A DNA stretch of 64,000 bases, from the NCBI RefSeq assembly GCF_034372165.1, contig NZ_CP139698.1, positions 2,790,001-2,854,000 on the forward strand, given 5' to 3'. Position numbers and translations under genes: made by a program. Below are positions 18,251 to 26,783 of the stretch, in pieces (the stretch's first letter is position 1; each line of letters starts with the position of its first letter). The notes under the pieces were generated by a model. It was given only the letters and a program-made list of their open reading frames with translations. It was not told where the DNA came from and ran no database searches. This DNA is from Christiangramia sp. OXR-203. GTDB lineage: Bacteria; Bacteroidota; Bacteroidia; Flavobacteriales; Flavobacteriaceae.

Positions 18251-19194
18251 TACTTCTGGTATTGATCTACTCTATAGTTTTCATCTTCACCTTCCATGAT
18301 CTGTAAATAACTTTTGTACCTGGACCAGGCGATCTCTCCTTCTTCGAGAGCATCTTTTACAGCACATTTTGGTTCATTAAGATGCAGACAATTATGAAAT
18401 TTACAGTGCTGTTTTAGCTGAAAAAATTCCGGGAAATAGTCGCCAATTTCTTCCTTGTCCATATCCACTACTCCAAAACCTTTAATTCCGGGAGTATCAA
18501 TGATTCTCGCATCAAATTGAAGGTCAAACATTTCAGCGAAAGTCGTGGTATGTTGTCCCTGGCTGTGCTGCCTGCTAATTTCCGAAGTTTTAAGATCGAG
18601 AGTAGGCTCTATAGCATTGATAAGAGTAGATTTTCCGGTACCACTGTGACCAGAGATCATACTGGTCTTTCCAATCATCTTATCCTTGACTTTATCTACG
18701 TTTTTACCTTCTTTAGCTGAAATTCCAATACACTCATAGCCTGCACCGCGGTAAAGTTCTGCAAGGTATTTCACCTCAGCAAGTTCCTCGATGCTATAAG
18801 TATCTACTTTATTGAAAAGCAGCACCGCCGTAATAGCATAGGCTTCTGCAGTAACCAGAAAGCGGTCTATAAAAGTGGTTAAGGTAGGCGGATTATTAAG
18901 GGTAATAAGCAAAAAAACCTGGTCAACATTTGAAGCAATAATATGAGTTTGCTTTGACAGATTAACCGACTTCCGGATTATATAGTTTTCCCGTTCGATG
19001 ATCTTTTTGATCACCCCGGTTTCCTCCTCGCCATCTTCTACATCAAATCTTACGACATCCCCTACAGCCACAGGATTTGTGCTTTTAATTCCCTGTATCC
19101 TGAACTTTCCTTTGATCCGGCATTGGTAAAATTGGCCATTCTCGGCTTTTACATGATACCAGCTCCCGGTAGACTTATAAACAACTCCCTGCAT
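18250..19194 (-). CDS. rsgA: Ribosome small-subunit-dependent GTPase RsgA
   Basis: 314 residues. The N-terminal OB domain (about 1-70) is followed by a circularly permuted GTPase: G4 (FNKVDTY) and G5-like (GISAKEG) come before G1 (SGHSGTGKSTLIN) and G3 (DTPGIKGFG). The Zn-binding C-terminus reads CKFHNCLHLNEPKC. It checks late 30S maturation. It is 86 bases downstream of the DAHP synthase gene on the same strand, so read-through from the aromatic operon is possible, although no terminator was found in the gap. Confidence 0.96.
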   Translation of the reverse strand: MQGVVYKSTGSWYHVKAENGQFYQCRIKGKFRIQGIKSTNPVAVGDVVRFDVEDGEEETGVIKKIIERENYIIRKSVNLSKQTHIIASNVDQVFLLITLNNPPTLTTFIDRFLVTAEAYAITAVLLFNKVDTYSIEELAEVKYLAELYRGAGYECIGISAKEGKNVDKVKDKMIGKTSMISGHSGTGKSTLINAIEPTLDLKTSEISRQHSQGQHTTTFAEMFDLQFDARIIDTPGIKGFGVVDMDKEEIGDYFPEFFQLKQHCKFHNCLHLNEPKCAVKDALEEGEIAWSRYKSYLQIMEGEDENYRVDQYQK

Positions 19195-19280
19195 TAAGCT
19201 AAACTATTCATATCTAATAATTACTTTCCGCAAATTTAGGCATTAATTTATGAAGCTACCGGGTAGCGTGAAATCATCCC

Positions 19281-20363
19281 CTATACATCAAGGATTTTCT
19301 GTTGGTGATTAATAGATTCCTGGTGAATGGCTTTGAACAATCTTAGAACAAATTCTTCGCTCAGGCCTTTATCTTCACCTTCCAGTACCATTTTACCAAG
19401 GATCTCGTTCCATCGTTTTGTTTGTAGAATAGCTACGTTCTGATCTTTCTTCACCTGTCCTATTTCTTCGGAAATTTTCATGCGTTTAGACAAGATCTCC
19501 AGAATCTGACTATCGGTAATATCAATCTTAGAACGCAAAGCTGTTAGCTTATTCTGAAAATCTTGACTTGCAGAGATCTCTTTTCTAACCTTTAGATCTT
19601 CCATCATCTGTATCAAAGCAGCTGGTGTAATTTGTTGTGCAGCATCACTCCATGCTTTATCTGGAGTATGGTGAGTTTCCACCATGATACCGTCGAAATT
19701 AAGATCAAGTCCTGTTTGACAAAGATCAAAGATGATATCTCTTCTTCCTGCGATATGAGATGGATCCAGGATCAAGGGAAGGTCCGGGAATTTATTCTGT
19801 AACTCAATGGGAATCTGCCATTCCGGGTTATTACGGTACTTTGTTTTCTCGTAAGCAGAGAATCCACGATGTATTACTCCAAGGTTGTTAATATCTGCCG
19901 TGTGTAAGCGCTCAACCGCTCCCAGCCACAAAGCAAGATCTGGATTAACAGGGTTTTTAACCAGTACGATCTTATCTGTTCCTTTCAAAGCATCTGCGAT
20001 CTCCTGTACAATAAATGGAGAAACCGTTGTTCGCGCTCCAATCCAGAGAATATCTACATCATGTTTTAATGCAAGATCAACATGGTTCGGGTTTGCAACT
20101 TCAGTAGTAGTTAGCATTCCGGTTTCCTCTTTCGCCTTCTGAAGCCATTTTAGACCCAGTGCACCAACTCCTTCGAAATTTCCAGGGCGAGTTCTTGGTT
20201 TCCAGATTCCTGCACGTAAAACAGTTGCGTCACTATCTTTTAACTGGTGAGCGATCGTTAATACCTGCTCTTCGGTTTCTGCACTACACGGCCCTGCAAT
20301 CACCAACGGGTGAGACAGGTTGAAGTTGTCTAACCAGCCTCTGAGTTCTTTTTTATTTTCCAT
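19281..20363 (-). CDS. Bifunctional DAHP synthase (KDSA-like class I) / chorismate mutase type II
   Basis: 360 residues. The first about 265 form a DAHP synthase barrel (VIAGPCSAETEEQVL, LRAGIWKPRTRPGNFEGVG, ILDPSHIAGRRD). The last about 90 are an AroQ-type chorismate mutase (LTALRSKIDITDSQILEILSKRMKISEEIGQVKK). This fusion starts the shikimate pathway and also commits chorismate to Phe/Tyr, so a single gene links entry and branch point. It overlaps tyrA by 11 bases and is the last gene of the clear aromatic operon. Confidence 0.95.
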   Translation of the reverse strand: MENKKELRGWLDNFNLSHPLVIAGPCSAETEEQVLTIAHQLKDSDATVLRAGIWKPRTRPGNFEGVGALGLKWLQKAKEETGMLTTTEVANPNHVDLALKHDVDILWIGARTTVSPFIVQEIADALKGTDKIVLVKNPVNPDLALWLGAVERLHTADINNLGVIHRGFSAYEKTKYRNNPEWQIPIELQNKFPDLPLILDPSHIAGRRDIIFDLCQTGLDLNFDGIMVETHHTPDKAWSDAAQQITPAALIQMMEDLKVRKEISASQDFQNKLTALRSKIDITDSQILEILSKRMKISEEIGQVKKDQNVAILQTKRWNEILGKMVLEGEDKGLSEEFVLRLFKAIHQESINHQQKILDV

Positions 20364-21237
20364 TCTCCTGTAATTTTAATTCTTCGTTCTTATTTATTCC
20401 GTTTAATACTTCTTTTATATGATTGGTTCGATCCATTTCCTGGTAAAGCTGATCGAAATTGTCTTCCTGCATCAATTTTCTGAAATTCTGAAGATTCAGA
20501 ATATATTCATCAAGAGTTTCCAGTACATTTTTTTTATTCTGACTAAAAATCGGTGCCCACATTGCCGGGGAACTTTTAGCGAGTCTCACAGTCGAGGCAA
20601 ATCCACTACCTGCAAGGTCGAAAATATCCCGCTCGTTTTTTTCCTTTTCCAGTACTGTTTTTCCCAGCATAAAGGAGCTAATATGCGATAAATGAGAGAC
20701 ATAAGCTATATGACGATCATGTGAACGGGCATCCATATATCGTATTCTCATTCCTATCTTCTGAAATACCTCTAAAGCTTTTTCCTGAAGCTTGAAAGCG
20801 GTCTTTTCTACTTCGCAGATAATATTGGTCTTATTTCTGAATAATCCATGAATTGCAGCCTGCGGACCAGAAAACTCAGTTCCCGCTATCGGATGTGCTG
20901 CCAGAAAGTTTCTTCTTTTCGCATGATCCTCGACTACCTGGCAAATATTCTCTTTAGTTGATCCCGCATCTATTACCACGCAATCATCTTTTACTATATC
21001 CAGGATTTGTGGAAGCACCTTAATGCTGGCATCTACCGGAATTGCAAGGTACACAAGGTCGGCTTCATGAATATCTTCTATCGCAGACATTCTGTCGATA
21101 AGACCTAGTTCAAGCGCCTGCTTCAGGTGATACTCATTTCCATCTATTCCGGCTATACTAATCCCAGGAATACCCGCTTTGAGATCCAGCGCGAAACTGC
21201 CGCCTATTAACCCAATTCCTACTATAAATACCTTCAT
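20353..21237 (-). CDS. tyrA: Prephenate dehydrogenase
   Basis: 294 residues. The Rossmann motif GIGLIGGSFALDL (7-19) binds NAD(P). HPIAGTEFSGP (about 117-127) and SHDRHIAYVSHLSH contain the conserved His/Arg prephenate-binding residues. It oxidatively decarboxylates prephenate to 4-hydroxyphenylpyruvate for Tyr. The start overlaps the aminotransferase stop by 4 bases and the end overlaps the DAHP synthase start, a tightly coupled operon. Confidence 0.94.
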   Translation of the reverse strand: MKVFIVGIGLIGGSFALDLKAGIPGISIAGIDGNEYHLKQALELGLIDRMSAIEDIHEADLVYLAIPVDASIKVLPQILDIVKDDCVVIDAGSTKENICQVVEDHAKRRNFLAAHPIAGTEFSGPQAAIHGLFRNKTNIICEVEKTAFKLQEKALEVFQKIGMRIRYMDARSHDRHIAYVSHLSHISSFMLGKTVLEKEKNERDIFDLAGSGFASTVRLAKSSPAMWAPIFSQNKKNVLETLDEYILNLQNFRKLMQEDNFDQLYQEMDRTNHIKEVLNGINKNEELKLQENGK

Positions 21238-22379
21238 GATCTAATTCTTTTTAAAGCTTCATCGATCATTTCTTCCGTAGCACAAAGGGAGAAACGAACA
21301 TAATCTCTTCCCTGCTCACCAAATATAAAACCCGGTGTTACGAACAGATCTTTATCGTACAATAATTCATCAACCAGGCTTTCTGCACTTTTACCTTCAG
21401 GAGCCTTCGCCCATACGAAAAGTCCAGATTGTCCCGGTGCTGCTTCACAATTCAATGTTTTTACCAGTTCCAGTACCTTCTTTTTTCTTGAACTGTATAA
21501 CTCGTTTAAATTTACAAACCATTCATTTGATAGTTGAAGCGCCTTTACCGCCCCAGCCTGCAAAGGATAGAACATACCACTGTCCATATTAGATTTTACT
21601 TTTAGAACAGCTTCAATATTTTTCGGACTCCCGGCGAGCATTCCAACTCTCCAGCCAGCCATATTAAAACTTTTACTTAGCGAATTAAGTTCCATCACGT
21701 AATCGCTCCTTTTGTCGGTATCTAGAATACTCAAAGGTTCTGTATTCTGAATAAAACTATATGGATTATCATTGACAACCAGAATTTCATTCTTTTCAGC
21801 AAAAGCAGTCAGTTTTCTAAAGAAGGCCGCAGTCGCTTTGGTTCCCGTAGGCATATGAGGATAATTCACCCACATGATCTTCACATTTTCAAGTCCCTGT
21901 TTTTCTAATTTTTCCAGATCTGGTAACCAGTTCTGCGATTCGTCCAAAGTATATTTCTGAACTTCTGCCTGTAGTAATCCAGAAACCGAAGTATAGGTAG
22001 GATAGCCTGGATCCGGAACTAAAACTTTGTCACCTTTATTCAGGAACGCCATGGAAATATGCATGATCCCTTCCTTGCTTCCCATGAGCGGAAGGATTTC
22101 ATTCTCAGCATCCAGATTTACATGATAATAGTGAGAATAAAAGCCTGTCATGGCATTTCTTAGTTCCGGTATACCTTTATAAGGCTGGTATTGATGCGCT
22201 TTGGAATGTTTTAGCCCATTTTCCATCGCATCTACTACTTGCTGCGGTGGTGCAAGGTCCGGACTTCCAATTCCAAGATTGATCACCGGCTTGCCCTGTT
22301 CTCGCAAAGCTGCCACTTCCCTTAATTTTTTGGAGAAGTAGTATTCCTGTACGCTTTCCAGTCTTTCTGCTGTCTTCAT
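21234..22379 (-). CDS. PLP-dependent class I/II aminotransferase (probable aromatic aminotransferase)
   Basis: 381 residues, fold type I. The PLP Lys lies in NSLSKSFNMAGWRVG; NLGIGSPDLAPP and NYPHMPTGTKA are typical of family I-gamma members that include LL-DAP and aspartate/aromatic aminotransferases. Its place between prephenate dehydratase and prephenate dehydrogenase, overlapping both by 4 bases, suggests it transaminates phenylpyruvate and 4-hydroxyphenylpyruvate to Phe and Tyr (inference). Sequence alone does not fix the substrate. Confidence 0.9.
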   Translation of the reverse strand: MKTAERLESVQEYYFSKKLREVAALREQGKPVINLGIGSPDLAPPQQVVDAMENGLKHSKAHQYQPYKGIPELRNAMTGFYSHYYHVNLDAENEILPLMGSKEGIMHISMAFLNKGDKVLVPDPGYPTYTSVSGLLQAEVQKYTLDESQNWLPDLEKLEKQGLENVKIMWVNYPHMPTGTKATAAFFRKLTAFAEKNEILVVNDNPYSFIQNTEPLSILDTDKRSDYVMELNSLSKSFNMAGWRVGMLAGSPKNIEAVLKVKSNMDSGMFYPLQAGAVKALQLSNEWFVNLNELYSSRKKKVLELVKTLNCEAAPGQSGLFVWAKAPEGKSAESLVDELLYDKDLFVTPGFIFGEQGRDYVRFSLCATEEMIDEALKRIRS

Positions 22380-23200
22380 GACAATCTGCTTTTGTATATT
22401 CCTAATATGTTCAGGTCTTCGGTCATTAATTTCAAAACATCCATCGCACGATCAAAATCTTCTCTTTTATCAAAGATCACATCTACGAAAAAAGAATATT
22501 TCCAGGGCTCGTCTATAATTGGCAATGACTGTATCTTGGTTAGATTCAAATAAGAATCCCGTAGAATGTTGAGTACTGAAACTAAACTTCCACGGTCGCT
22601 CTTTAGATCAAATTTCAAAGATGCTTTATCAAGAATTTCACCATTCGGTTTTTGTTCCTCTGTTCCCAGAACCAGAAATCTGGTGGTATTGGATTTGATC
22701 GTATGAATGCCTGAAGCCAGAATTTCGAGTCCGTACATACTCGCCGCCGCAGGACTTGCTACCGCCGCAACTTTCAATTTTTCTTCGGAAGAAATTCTTC
22801 GGGCAGCCTCTGCAGTATCTGCATCTTCTATCAACTTAATATGCGGATGCTTCTTAAAAAATTGTTTGCATTGCAACAAGGCCATAGGATGAGAATATAC
22901 TTTTTTGATATCTTCTATTTTCTGACCTTTTACCGCCATCAAATTCATATTCACCGGAGTGTAATGCTCTCCAATGACCTTCAGCTTGTATTCATCAATC
23001 AGGGCATAATTAGGAAGAATAGAGCCGGCAATACTGTTTTCGATAGCCATCACAGCTTCTGTCGTCCCACCTGAGGCAAGCGCTGTTGTGAGTTCCTGAA
23101 ATGACATATGTTCAGCCACAGCAGTTTGCTCTCCAAAATAGTCCATCACTACGAGGTGATGAAAAGACCCTTTAATACCCTGAATTCCGACTTTTCTCAT
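22376..23200 (-). CDS. pheA: Prephenate dehydratase with ACT domain
   Basis: 274 residues. The catalytic domain (about 1-180) has VGIQGIKGSFHH, MAIENSIAGSI and SNTTRFLVLG (Thr-Arg-Phe motif). The C-terminal ACT domain (about 190-270; LKSDRGSLVSVLNILRDSYLNLTKIQSLPI) would bind Phe for feedback control. It is a monofunctional enzyme because the chorismate mutase is fused to DAHP synthase three genes on. It is first in the aromatic operon and is preceded by a Phe/Tyr-codon leader and terminator 9-141 bases upstream. Confidence 0.95.
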   Translation of the reverse strand: MRKVGIQGIKGSFHHLVVMDYFGEQTAVAEHMSFQELTTALASGGTTEAVMAIENSIAGSILPNYALIDEYKLKVIGEHYTPVNMNLMAVKGQKIEDIKKVYSHPMALLQCKQFFKKHPHIKLIEDADTAEAARRISSEEKLKVAAVASPAAASMYGLEILASGIHTIKSNTTRFLVLGTEEQKPNGEILDKASLKFDLKSDRGSLVSVLNILRDSYLNLTKIQSLPIIDEPWKYSFFVDVIFDKREDFDRAMDVLKLMTEDLNILGIYKSRLS

Positions 23201-23208
23201 TTTTTTCC

Positions 23209-23242
23209 AAAAAAAAAGTCCCGATCTAAGATCGAGACTTTT
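23209..23242 (-). terminator. pheL_term: Attenuator terminator before the aromatic operon
   Basis: On the minus strand a 13-pair stem (AAAAGTCTCGATC with GATCGGGACTTTT, one U-G pair, loop of three) is followed by nine T, ending 8 bases before the pheA start. The one imperfect pair is a wobble only in the minus-strand RNA (a C-A mismatch on the other strand), which indicates the hairpin acts in the pheA transcript. The 5' arm segment at 23231-23237 can instead pair over 7 bases with 23275-23281 at the end of the leader frame, an antiterminator. Confidence 0.85.
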
Positions 23243-23263
23243 ATATAATTTTAGCTTATTTAA

Positions 23264-23341
23264 TCATATAGCATTCCCGATTCTATTCCTGGTATAGAAA
23301 TAAAAATAATAGAATGCGTTCCAGTTAATTAAGCTTGTCAT
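23264..23341 (-). CDS. Phe/Tyr-rich leader peptide of the aromatic operon
   Basis: A 25-codon frame, ATG to TGA, with no in-frame upstream start. Codons 10-16 encode FYYFYFY, seven consecutive Phe or Tyr codons, which matches the amino acids made by the operon. One Trp codon also occurs (residue 7). A strong terminator lies 22 bases after the stop. Within the leader, 23308-23315 and 23280-23287 form a perfect 8-base stem that would compete with the antiterminator. A ribosome stalled on the aromatic codons would cover the first strand and free the second to disrupt the terminator. This is the classic attenuation layout. Translation is not proved. Confidence 0.82.
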   Translation of the reverse strand: MTSLINWNAFYYFYFYTRNRIGNAI

Positions 23342-23359
23342 TTCATTAATTATGAATCA

Positions 23360-23390
23360 CTAAAGTAGTACTAATATTCAAGACTCAAAA
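23360..23390 (-). promoter_or_regulatory. Candidate Bacteroidota-type promoter of the aromatic operon
   Basis: TTTTG at 23386-23390 and TACTTTAG at 23360-23367 are separated by 18 bases, close to the TTTG-N19-TAnnTTTG consensus. The predicted start site would give a leader of about a dozen bases before the leader-peptide ATG at 23341. Confidence 0.5.
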
Positions 23391-23543
23391 TTAAACGGTA
23401 TCCAAATTAGAACTTTTCCCATATTCGGAAAATTGATGTGAATTATTTACAGATTACGATCTAATACCACAAAATTGACTGCTAACATTGAAAGATAATC
23501 AGTCAGTTCTCTGAAGAATTATTCCTAATTTTGATCACCATCT

Positions 23544-24461
23544 ATGTCTATACAAGTAAATAACATATCAAAAAGCTTCGGAGATCAGCAGGCGCTGGAA
23601 AATATAAGCTTCGAAATTGGCCGCGGTGAGATCGTTGGATTCCTTGGACCTAATGGTGCAGGAAAATCAACTTTAATGAAGATCCTTACCGGCTACCTTT
23701 CTGCAGATTCCGGCGAGGCCAGGATCAATGATTTCGCGCTGGATACTCAGCTGGCAGATCTTCAGCGAAGTATTGGGTATCTGCCAGAGCATAATCCTTT
23801 ATATACTGAAATGTATGTTCGGGAGTACCTGCAGTTCCATGCATCAATATTTTCAGCTTCTAAAGACAGGATCGAAGAAGTCATTAAACTTACCGGGCTT
23901 TCTCCTGAAGCAAACAAAAAAATAGAACAGCTATCGAAAGGATACCGGCAACGTGTTGGTCTTGCGGCTGCGCTTTTGCATGATCCTGAGGTATTGATCC
24001 TGGATGAACCTACTACAGGTCTTGATCCAAATCAGCTAGTTGAAATAAGATCTTTAATTAGTTCTATTGGAAAAGATGGCAAGGATGGAAAGCGGGGAAC
24101 AACCGTATTTCTTTCCACACATATTATGCGTGAGGTAGAAGCGATCTGTGACCGGGTCATCATTATAAGTAATGGAAAGATAGTTGCTGATAAGTATCTA
24201 AAAGATCTTAGAAATGAAAAAGAACAGGTGATTTTTGTCGAATTCGATTATAGAATTGAAGAAGTTGCGCTTCAAAAGATTCCTGGAATGATCTCTGCAA
24301 AAAATACCGGCGGCTTTACCTATGAGCTGATTTTTGATTCCAATAAAGACATGCGTCCAGCTGTTTTTGATTTCGCCCATGATAACGGACTCAAAACACT
24401 ACAGCTAAATCAAAAGACGAAGAACCTGGAAACCCTGTTCGCTGAACTTACCCAAAAATAA
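23544..24461 (+). CDS. gldA: Gliding-motility-associated ABC transporter ATP-binding subunit GldA
   Basis: 305 residues. Walker A is GPNGAGKS (35-42), the signature is LSKGYRQRVG and Walker B is VLILDEPT, followed by the H-loop in STHIMREVEAI. The extended C-terminal region after about 220 and the overall sequence match flavobacterial GldA, which with GldF and GldG forms an ABC complex needed for gliding and linked to the type IX secretion machinery. GldF/GldG are not adjacent here. It is divergent from pheA. The last dozen codons are duplicated 235 bases downstream. Confidence 0.88.
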   Translation: MSIQVNNISKSFGDQQALENISFEIGRGEIVGFLGPNGAGKSTLMKILTGYLSADSGEARINDFALDTQLADLQRSIGYLPEHNPLYTEMYVREYLQFHASIFSASKDRIEEVIKLTGLSPEANKKIEQLSKGYRQRVGLAAALLHDPEVLILDEPTTGLDPNQLVEIRSLISSIGKDGKDGKRGTTVFLSTHIMREVEAICDRVIIISNGKIVADKYLKDLRNEKEQVIFVEFDYRIEEVALQKIPGMISAKNTGGFTYELIFDSNKDMRPAVFDFAHDNGLKTLQLNQKTKNLETLFAELTQK

Positions 24462-24530
24462 CATCAATCAAATAACAAGTTCAATGTTAAAGGACACCAG
24501 TTCTAACTCCATCCTGTTTTGGACGATTTT

Positions 24531-24631
24531 GCGTTAGGGATTGCAGCGGCATCCTTTTAACACGAGGCTGAGCACGTCGAAGCATTGTGTTGAAAGATAA
24601 AGCGGAAAGCCCGGCCCGAAGGGAAACGCCC
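24531..24631 (+). repeat. Interspersed dyad repeat, copy A
   Basis: It begins GCGTTAGGGATTGCAGCGGC and ends CCGAAGGGAAACGCCC. The ends are complementary (GCGTT with AACGC), and an inner arm CTTTTAACAC pairs with GTGTTGAAAG. Copies at 24762, 27766 (inverted) and a diverged one at 46535 show it is a dispersed family. All copies are intergenic. The function is unknown; REP-like elements or a structured RNA are options. Confidence 0.85.
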
Positions 24632-24660
24632 ATATTTTTAAAGATCTCTACAATATATAT

Positions 24661-24761
24661 CTGGAAACTCTAGTTGCTGAACTCTCCAAAAAAATAACAT
24701 TAATCAAGCACAGGTTCCATAAAAGCTACAGTTGTAACTCTAAACTGCAATGTAGATGTTT
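24661..24761 (+). pseudogene. Duplicated gldA tail plus flank
   Basis: This segment begins CTGGAAACTCTAGTTGCTGA and reads on to a TAA, closely matching the last codons of gldA (CTGGAAACCCTGTTCGCTGA at 24426) and the bases after its stop. The following repeat copy B stands in the same relation to it as copy A does to gldA (offset about 231-235 bases). So a unit of about 205 bases, gene tail plus repeat, was tandemly duplicated and has since diverged. Confidence 0.75.
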
Positions 24762-24862
24762 GCGTTAGGGATTGCAGCGGCATCCTTTTAACGCAAGGCT
24801 GAGTTTATCGAAGCCTTGTGTTGAAAGATAAAGCGGAAAGCCCGGCCCGAAGGGAAACGCCC
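24762..24862 (+). repeat. Interspersed dyad repeat, copy B
   Basis: Nearly identical to copy A at both ends (GCGTTAGGGATTGCAGCGGC and AAGCGGAAAGCCCGGCCCGA), with a diverged centre. It is part of the tandem duplication next to gldA. Together copies A and B and their flanks fill the 421-base gap between gldA and the convergent DUF2807 gene; no other gene is visible there. Confidence 0.85.
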
Positions 24863-24882
24863 AAATCTGAAAAATCATCGAA

Positions 24883-25632
24883 CTATTCAAAAATCAATCT
24901 GCCTTCGAAGTGTTCGGTCACATCAACATTTGCCGGCCTGTTTACCGAAATGATATCCCCGTAACTAAAAAGATCGGCTTTTAAAAATTGTTGCGGATTA
25001 ATGATCAATTTATTCGTTCCGCGATGTAGAAGGTCGTAATGCTGCACGACAAGATCTCTTGCTTCCAGCCTGGAATCTCCTGCTGCAAAGAAGCCGTCAA
25101 AATTTTCCACGCTTCCAGAAAGAAAGAAATGCGAATAATTATCGCTGGTGATCCGGAAATTCTTCACTTTAAGATCCAGTTTAAAATCACCATTGGTATA
25201 TACCTCAATGTCTTTATCCTGATTTTCTGAAACCAGCCAAAGCTCATTCAGGCGCAAAGTTCCTACACTTTCTATCATCAAATTTCCTGCATGTCTCAAG
25301 TAAGTGAGATCGGGAACAGTGACGTAAACTTTGGTGTTATTAAAATCACGCACAAAATTGCAATCGTTCTCGTTTCTTAAAACCAACTGACCGTTGATCA
25401 CTTTAGCCGAGACCTCATTTCGAAGATTTTCACCGGTTTCAACAATAACTTTTTGCGATTCTCCCTGTTCGATAAACAATTTGATCTTATCATACACCAA
25501 GATCTCGTCAAAGCTTTCAAGCACTATTTCTTCGGAAGTGATCGCGCCAGCTTTCTGAAAACAATCATTGGCATCTTCAGAATCACAACTCCAGAGAACT
25601 ATTCCGAAGAATAAAAATATCAGTTTTTTCAT
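24883..25632 (-). CDS. DUF2807 (head GIN domain) lipoprotein
   Basis: 249 residues. The signal peptide ends at a lipobox-like VLWSC (Cys16). The mature protein is a right-handed beta-helix-like DUF2807 domain (FDEILVYDKIKLFIEQGESQKVIVETGENL, then repeated short strands such as LTYLRHAGNLMIESVG). The domain is common in Bacteroidota cell-envelope proteins; its role is not known. Its start overlaps the stop of the PagL-like gene by 4 bases, so the two are co-transcribed. Confidence 0.85.
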   Translation of the reverse strand: MKKLIFLFFGIVLWSCDSEDANDCFQKAGAITSEEIVLESFDEILVYDKIKLFIEQGESQKVIVETGENLRNEVSAKVINGQLVLRNENDCNFVRDFNNTKVYVTVPDLTYLRHAGNLMIESVGTLRLNELWLVSENQDKDIEVYTNGDFKLDLKVKNFRITSDNYSHFFLSGSVENFDGFFAAGDSRLEARDLVVQHYDLLHRGTNKLIINPQQFLKADLFSYGDIISVNRPANVDVTEHFEGRLIFE

Positions 25633-26732
25633 AATCTGTAACCTATTGAAAATTCAACTGCTTCAGCATTTGCTCCATGGGATCTAACTGTGACCGAAGC
25701 CCACCAGTCTTTAGAAAAATCACGTTGCAAACCCATTCGGTTATAAACTCTGTCCACATAATCATCATAGGGATAGTATGCATAATAACCTAGATGCGTG
25801 ATCAGGGACATTTTATTAAAAGTGAGTTTGTGACCCAAAAATAATCCCACTCGCTTAGCATTCTCATCGCCTGAAGTTCCTTTCTGTGGAAATGCAATCG
25901 ACTGATACCTGATAAATTCTTCCAGGGATCTTGAAAAGAAAAGCTCTGCTCCTCCATGCAGCGTACTTCTATGATTCAGAACTTTATCTGCATACGCTGA
26001 AACCGTCAAAAATGGCAATCTCGGAGAACCTATCACTCCTGAAGTGTTCACACCACTTCGAACAGCGAAATTATAATGAAAAGGTTCGGTATATTTTTCT
26101 TCCTCACCTCTTGGAATATATTCAGGATGCTCCTTATGGTCCAGCAGGTAATTTACTCCTACATTAAAAGTGAAGGTATTTGTACTATGATTTGGAGAAC
26201 CCATATCTGCATTGGAATAATGTATAATGGTCACTCCGGCATTCAGTCCCAATCCGCCCACGATCTTTTCCTTGTGAATATTTCCCATTAAATAGGTAGA
26301 ACTCAAAAAGCGGGTTCCGTAGGCATTATTCTGATAATTGGTATCAGGATCGTAAGGATCTGTAGTATATGCAATCCCCTGTCCTATTCGAAACATCAAC
26401 AATCGCTGTAGGAAATAGAAGCTAAAATGACCGTAAACAGAATAATTCTCACCGAGATACTGATTTTTCATATTCTGATAGATAAAAGAATATCCAAAAT
26501 CAGGATAATTATACCTGCTTTCCCATTTTTCGAGTCCGTAGGTTTTCCGGTTCACGCTCAGTAAAAAACCTTCCTGGTGCTCATCGATCAAATGTGCAAT
26601 ATCCGGGTTATGTTCGAGGATACTTCCATAAAAATAACTGGCATCGAAGGAATAATATTTTTCAGGTTTTTCTTCCTGAGCCTGTATGAACAAGCTGAAA
26701 AACATGAGGAGAGCGGGGAGAATTCTTTTCAT
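25629..26732 (-). CDS. PagL-like acyloxyacyl hydrolase / lipid A 3-O-deacylase family outer membrane protein
   Basis: 367 residues with a signal peptide (MKRILPALLMFFSLFIQAQ) and alternating aromatic beta strands typical of a barrel. HYSNADMGSPNHSTNTF around residue 175 resembles the His-Ser active-site stretch of PagL deacylases (HxSN...PN). The C-terminal half contains a second barrel-like section, longer than classic PagL. It could trim lipid A acyl chains in the outer membrane (family knowledge); activity is inferred. It is followed by a 4-base-overlapping DUF2807 lipoprotein. Confidence 0.68.
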   Translation of the reverse strand: MKRILPALLMFFSLFIQAQEEKPEKYYSFDASYFYGSILEHNPDIAHLIDEHQEGFLLSVNRKTYGLEKWESRYNYPDFGYSFIYQNMKNQYLGENYSVYGHFSFYFLQRLLMFRIGQGIAYTTDPYDPDTNYQNNAYGTRFLSSTYLMGNIHKEKIVGGLGLNAGVTIIHYSNADMGSPNHSTNTFTFNVGVNYLLDHKEHPEYIPRGEEEKYTEPFHYNFAVRSGVNTSGVIGSPRLPFLTVSAYADKVLNHRSTLHGGAELFFSRSLEEFIRYQSIAFPQKGTSGDENAKRVGLFLGHKLTFNKMSLITHLGYYAYYPYDDYVDRVYNRMGLQRDFSKDWWASVTVRSHGANAEAVEFSIGYRL

Positions 26733-26783
26733 ACGGAAACAAATCTAACATATTTACGAATATTATTCCGTTAGAGTTTGAAC

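Noticed and set aside
24531-24862. Two similar repeats near gldA considered as a CRISPR array
   Set aside because: Units are about 100 bases, only two, internally palindromic and include gene-tail sequence; no spacers and no cas genes.
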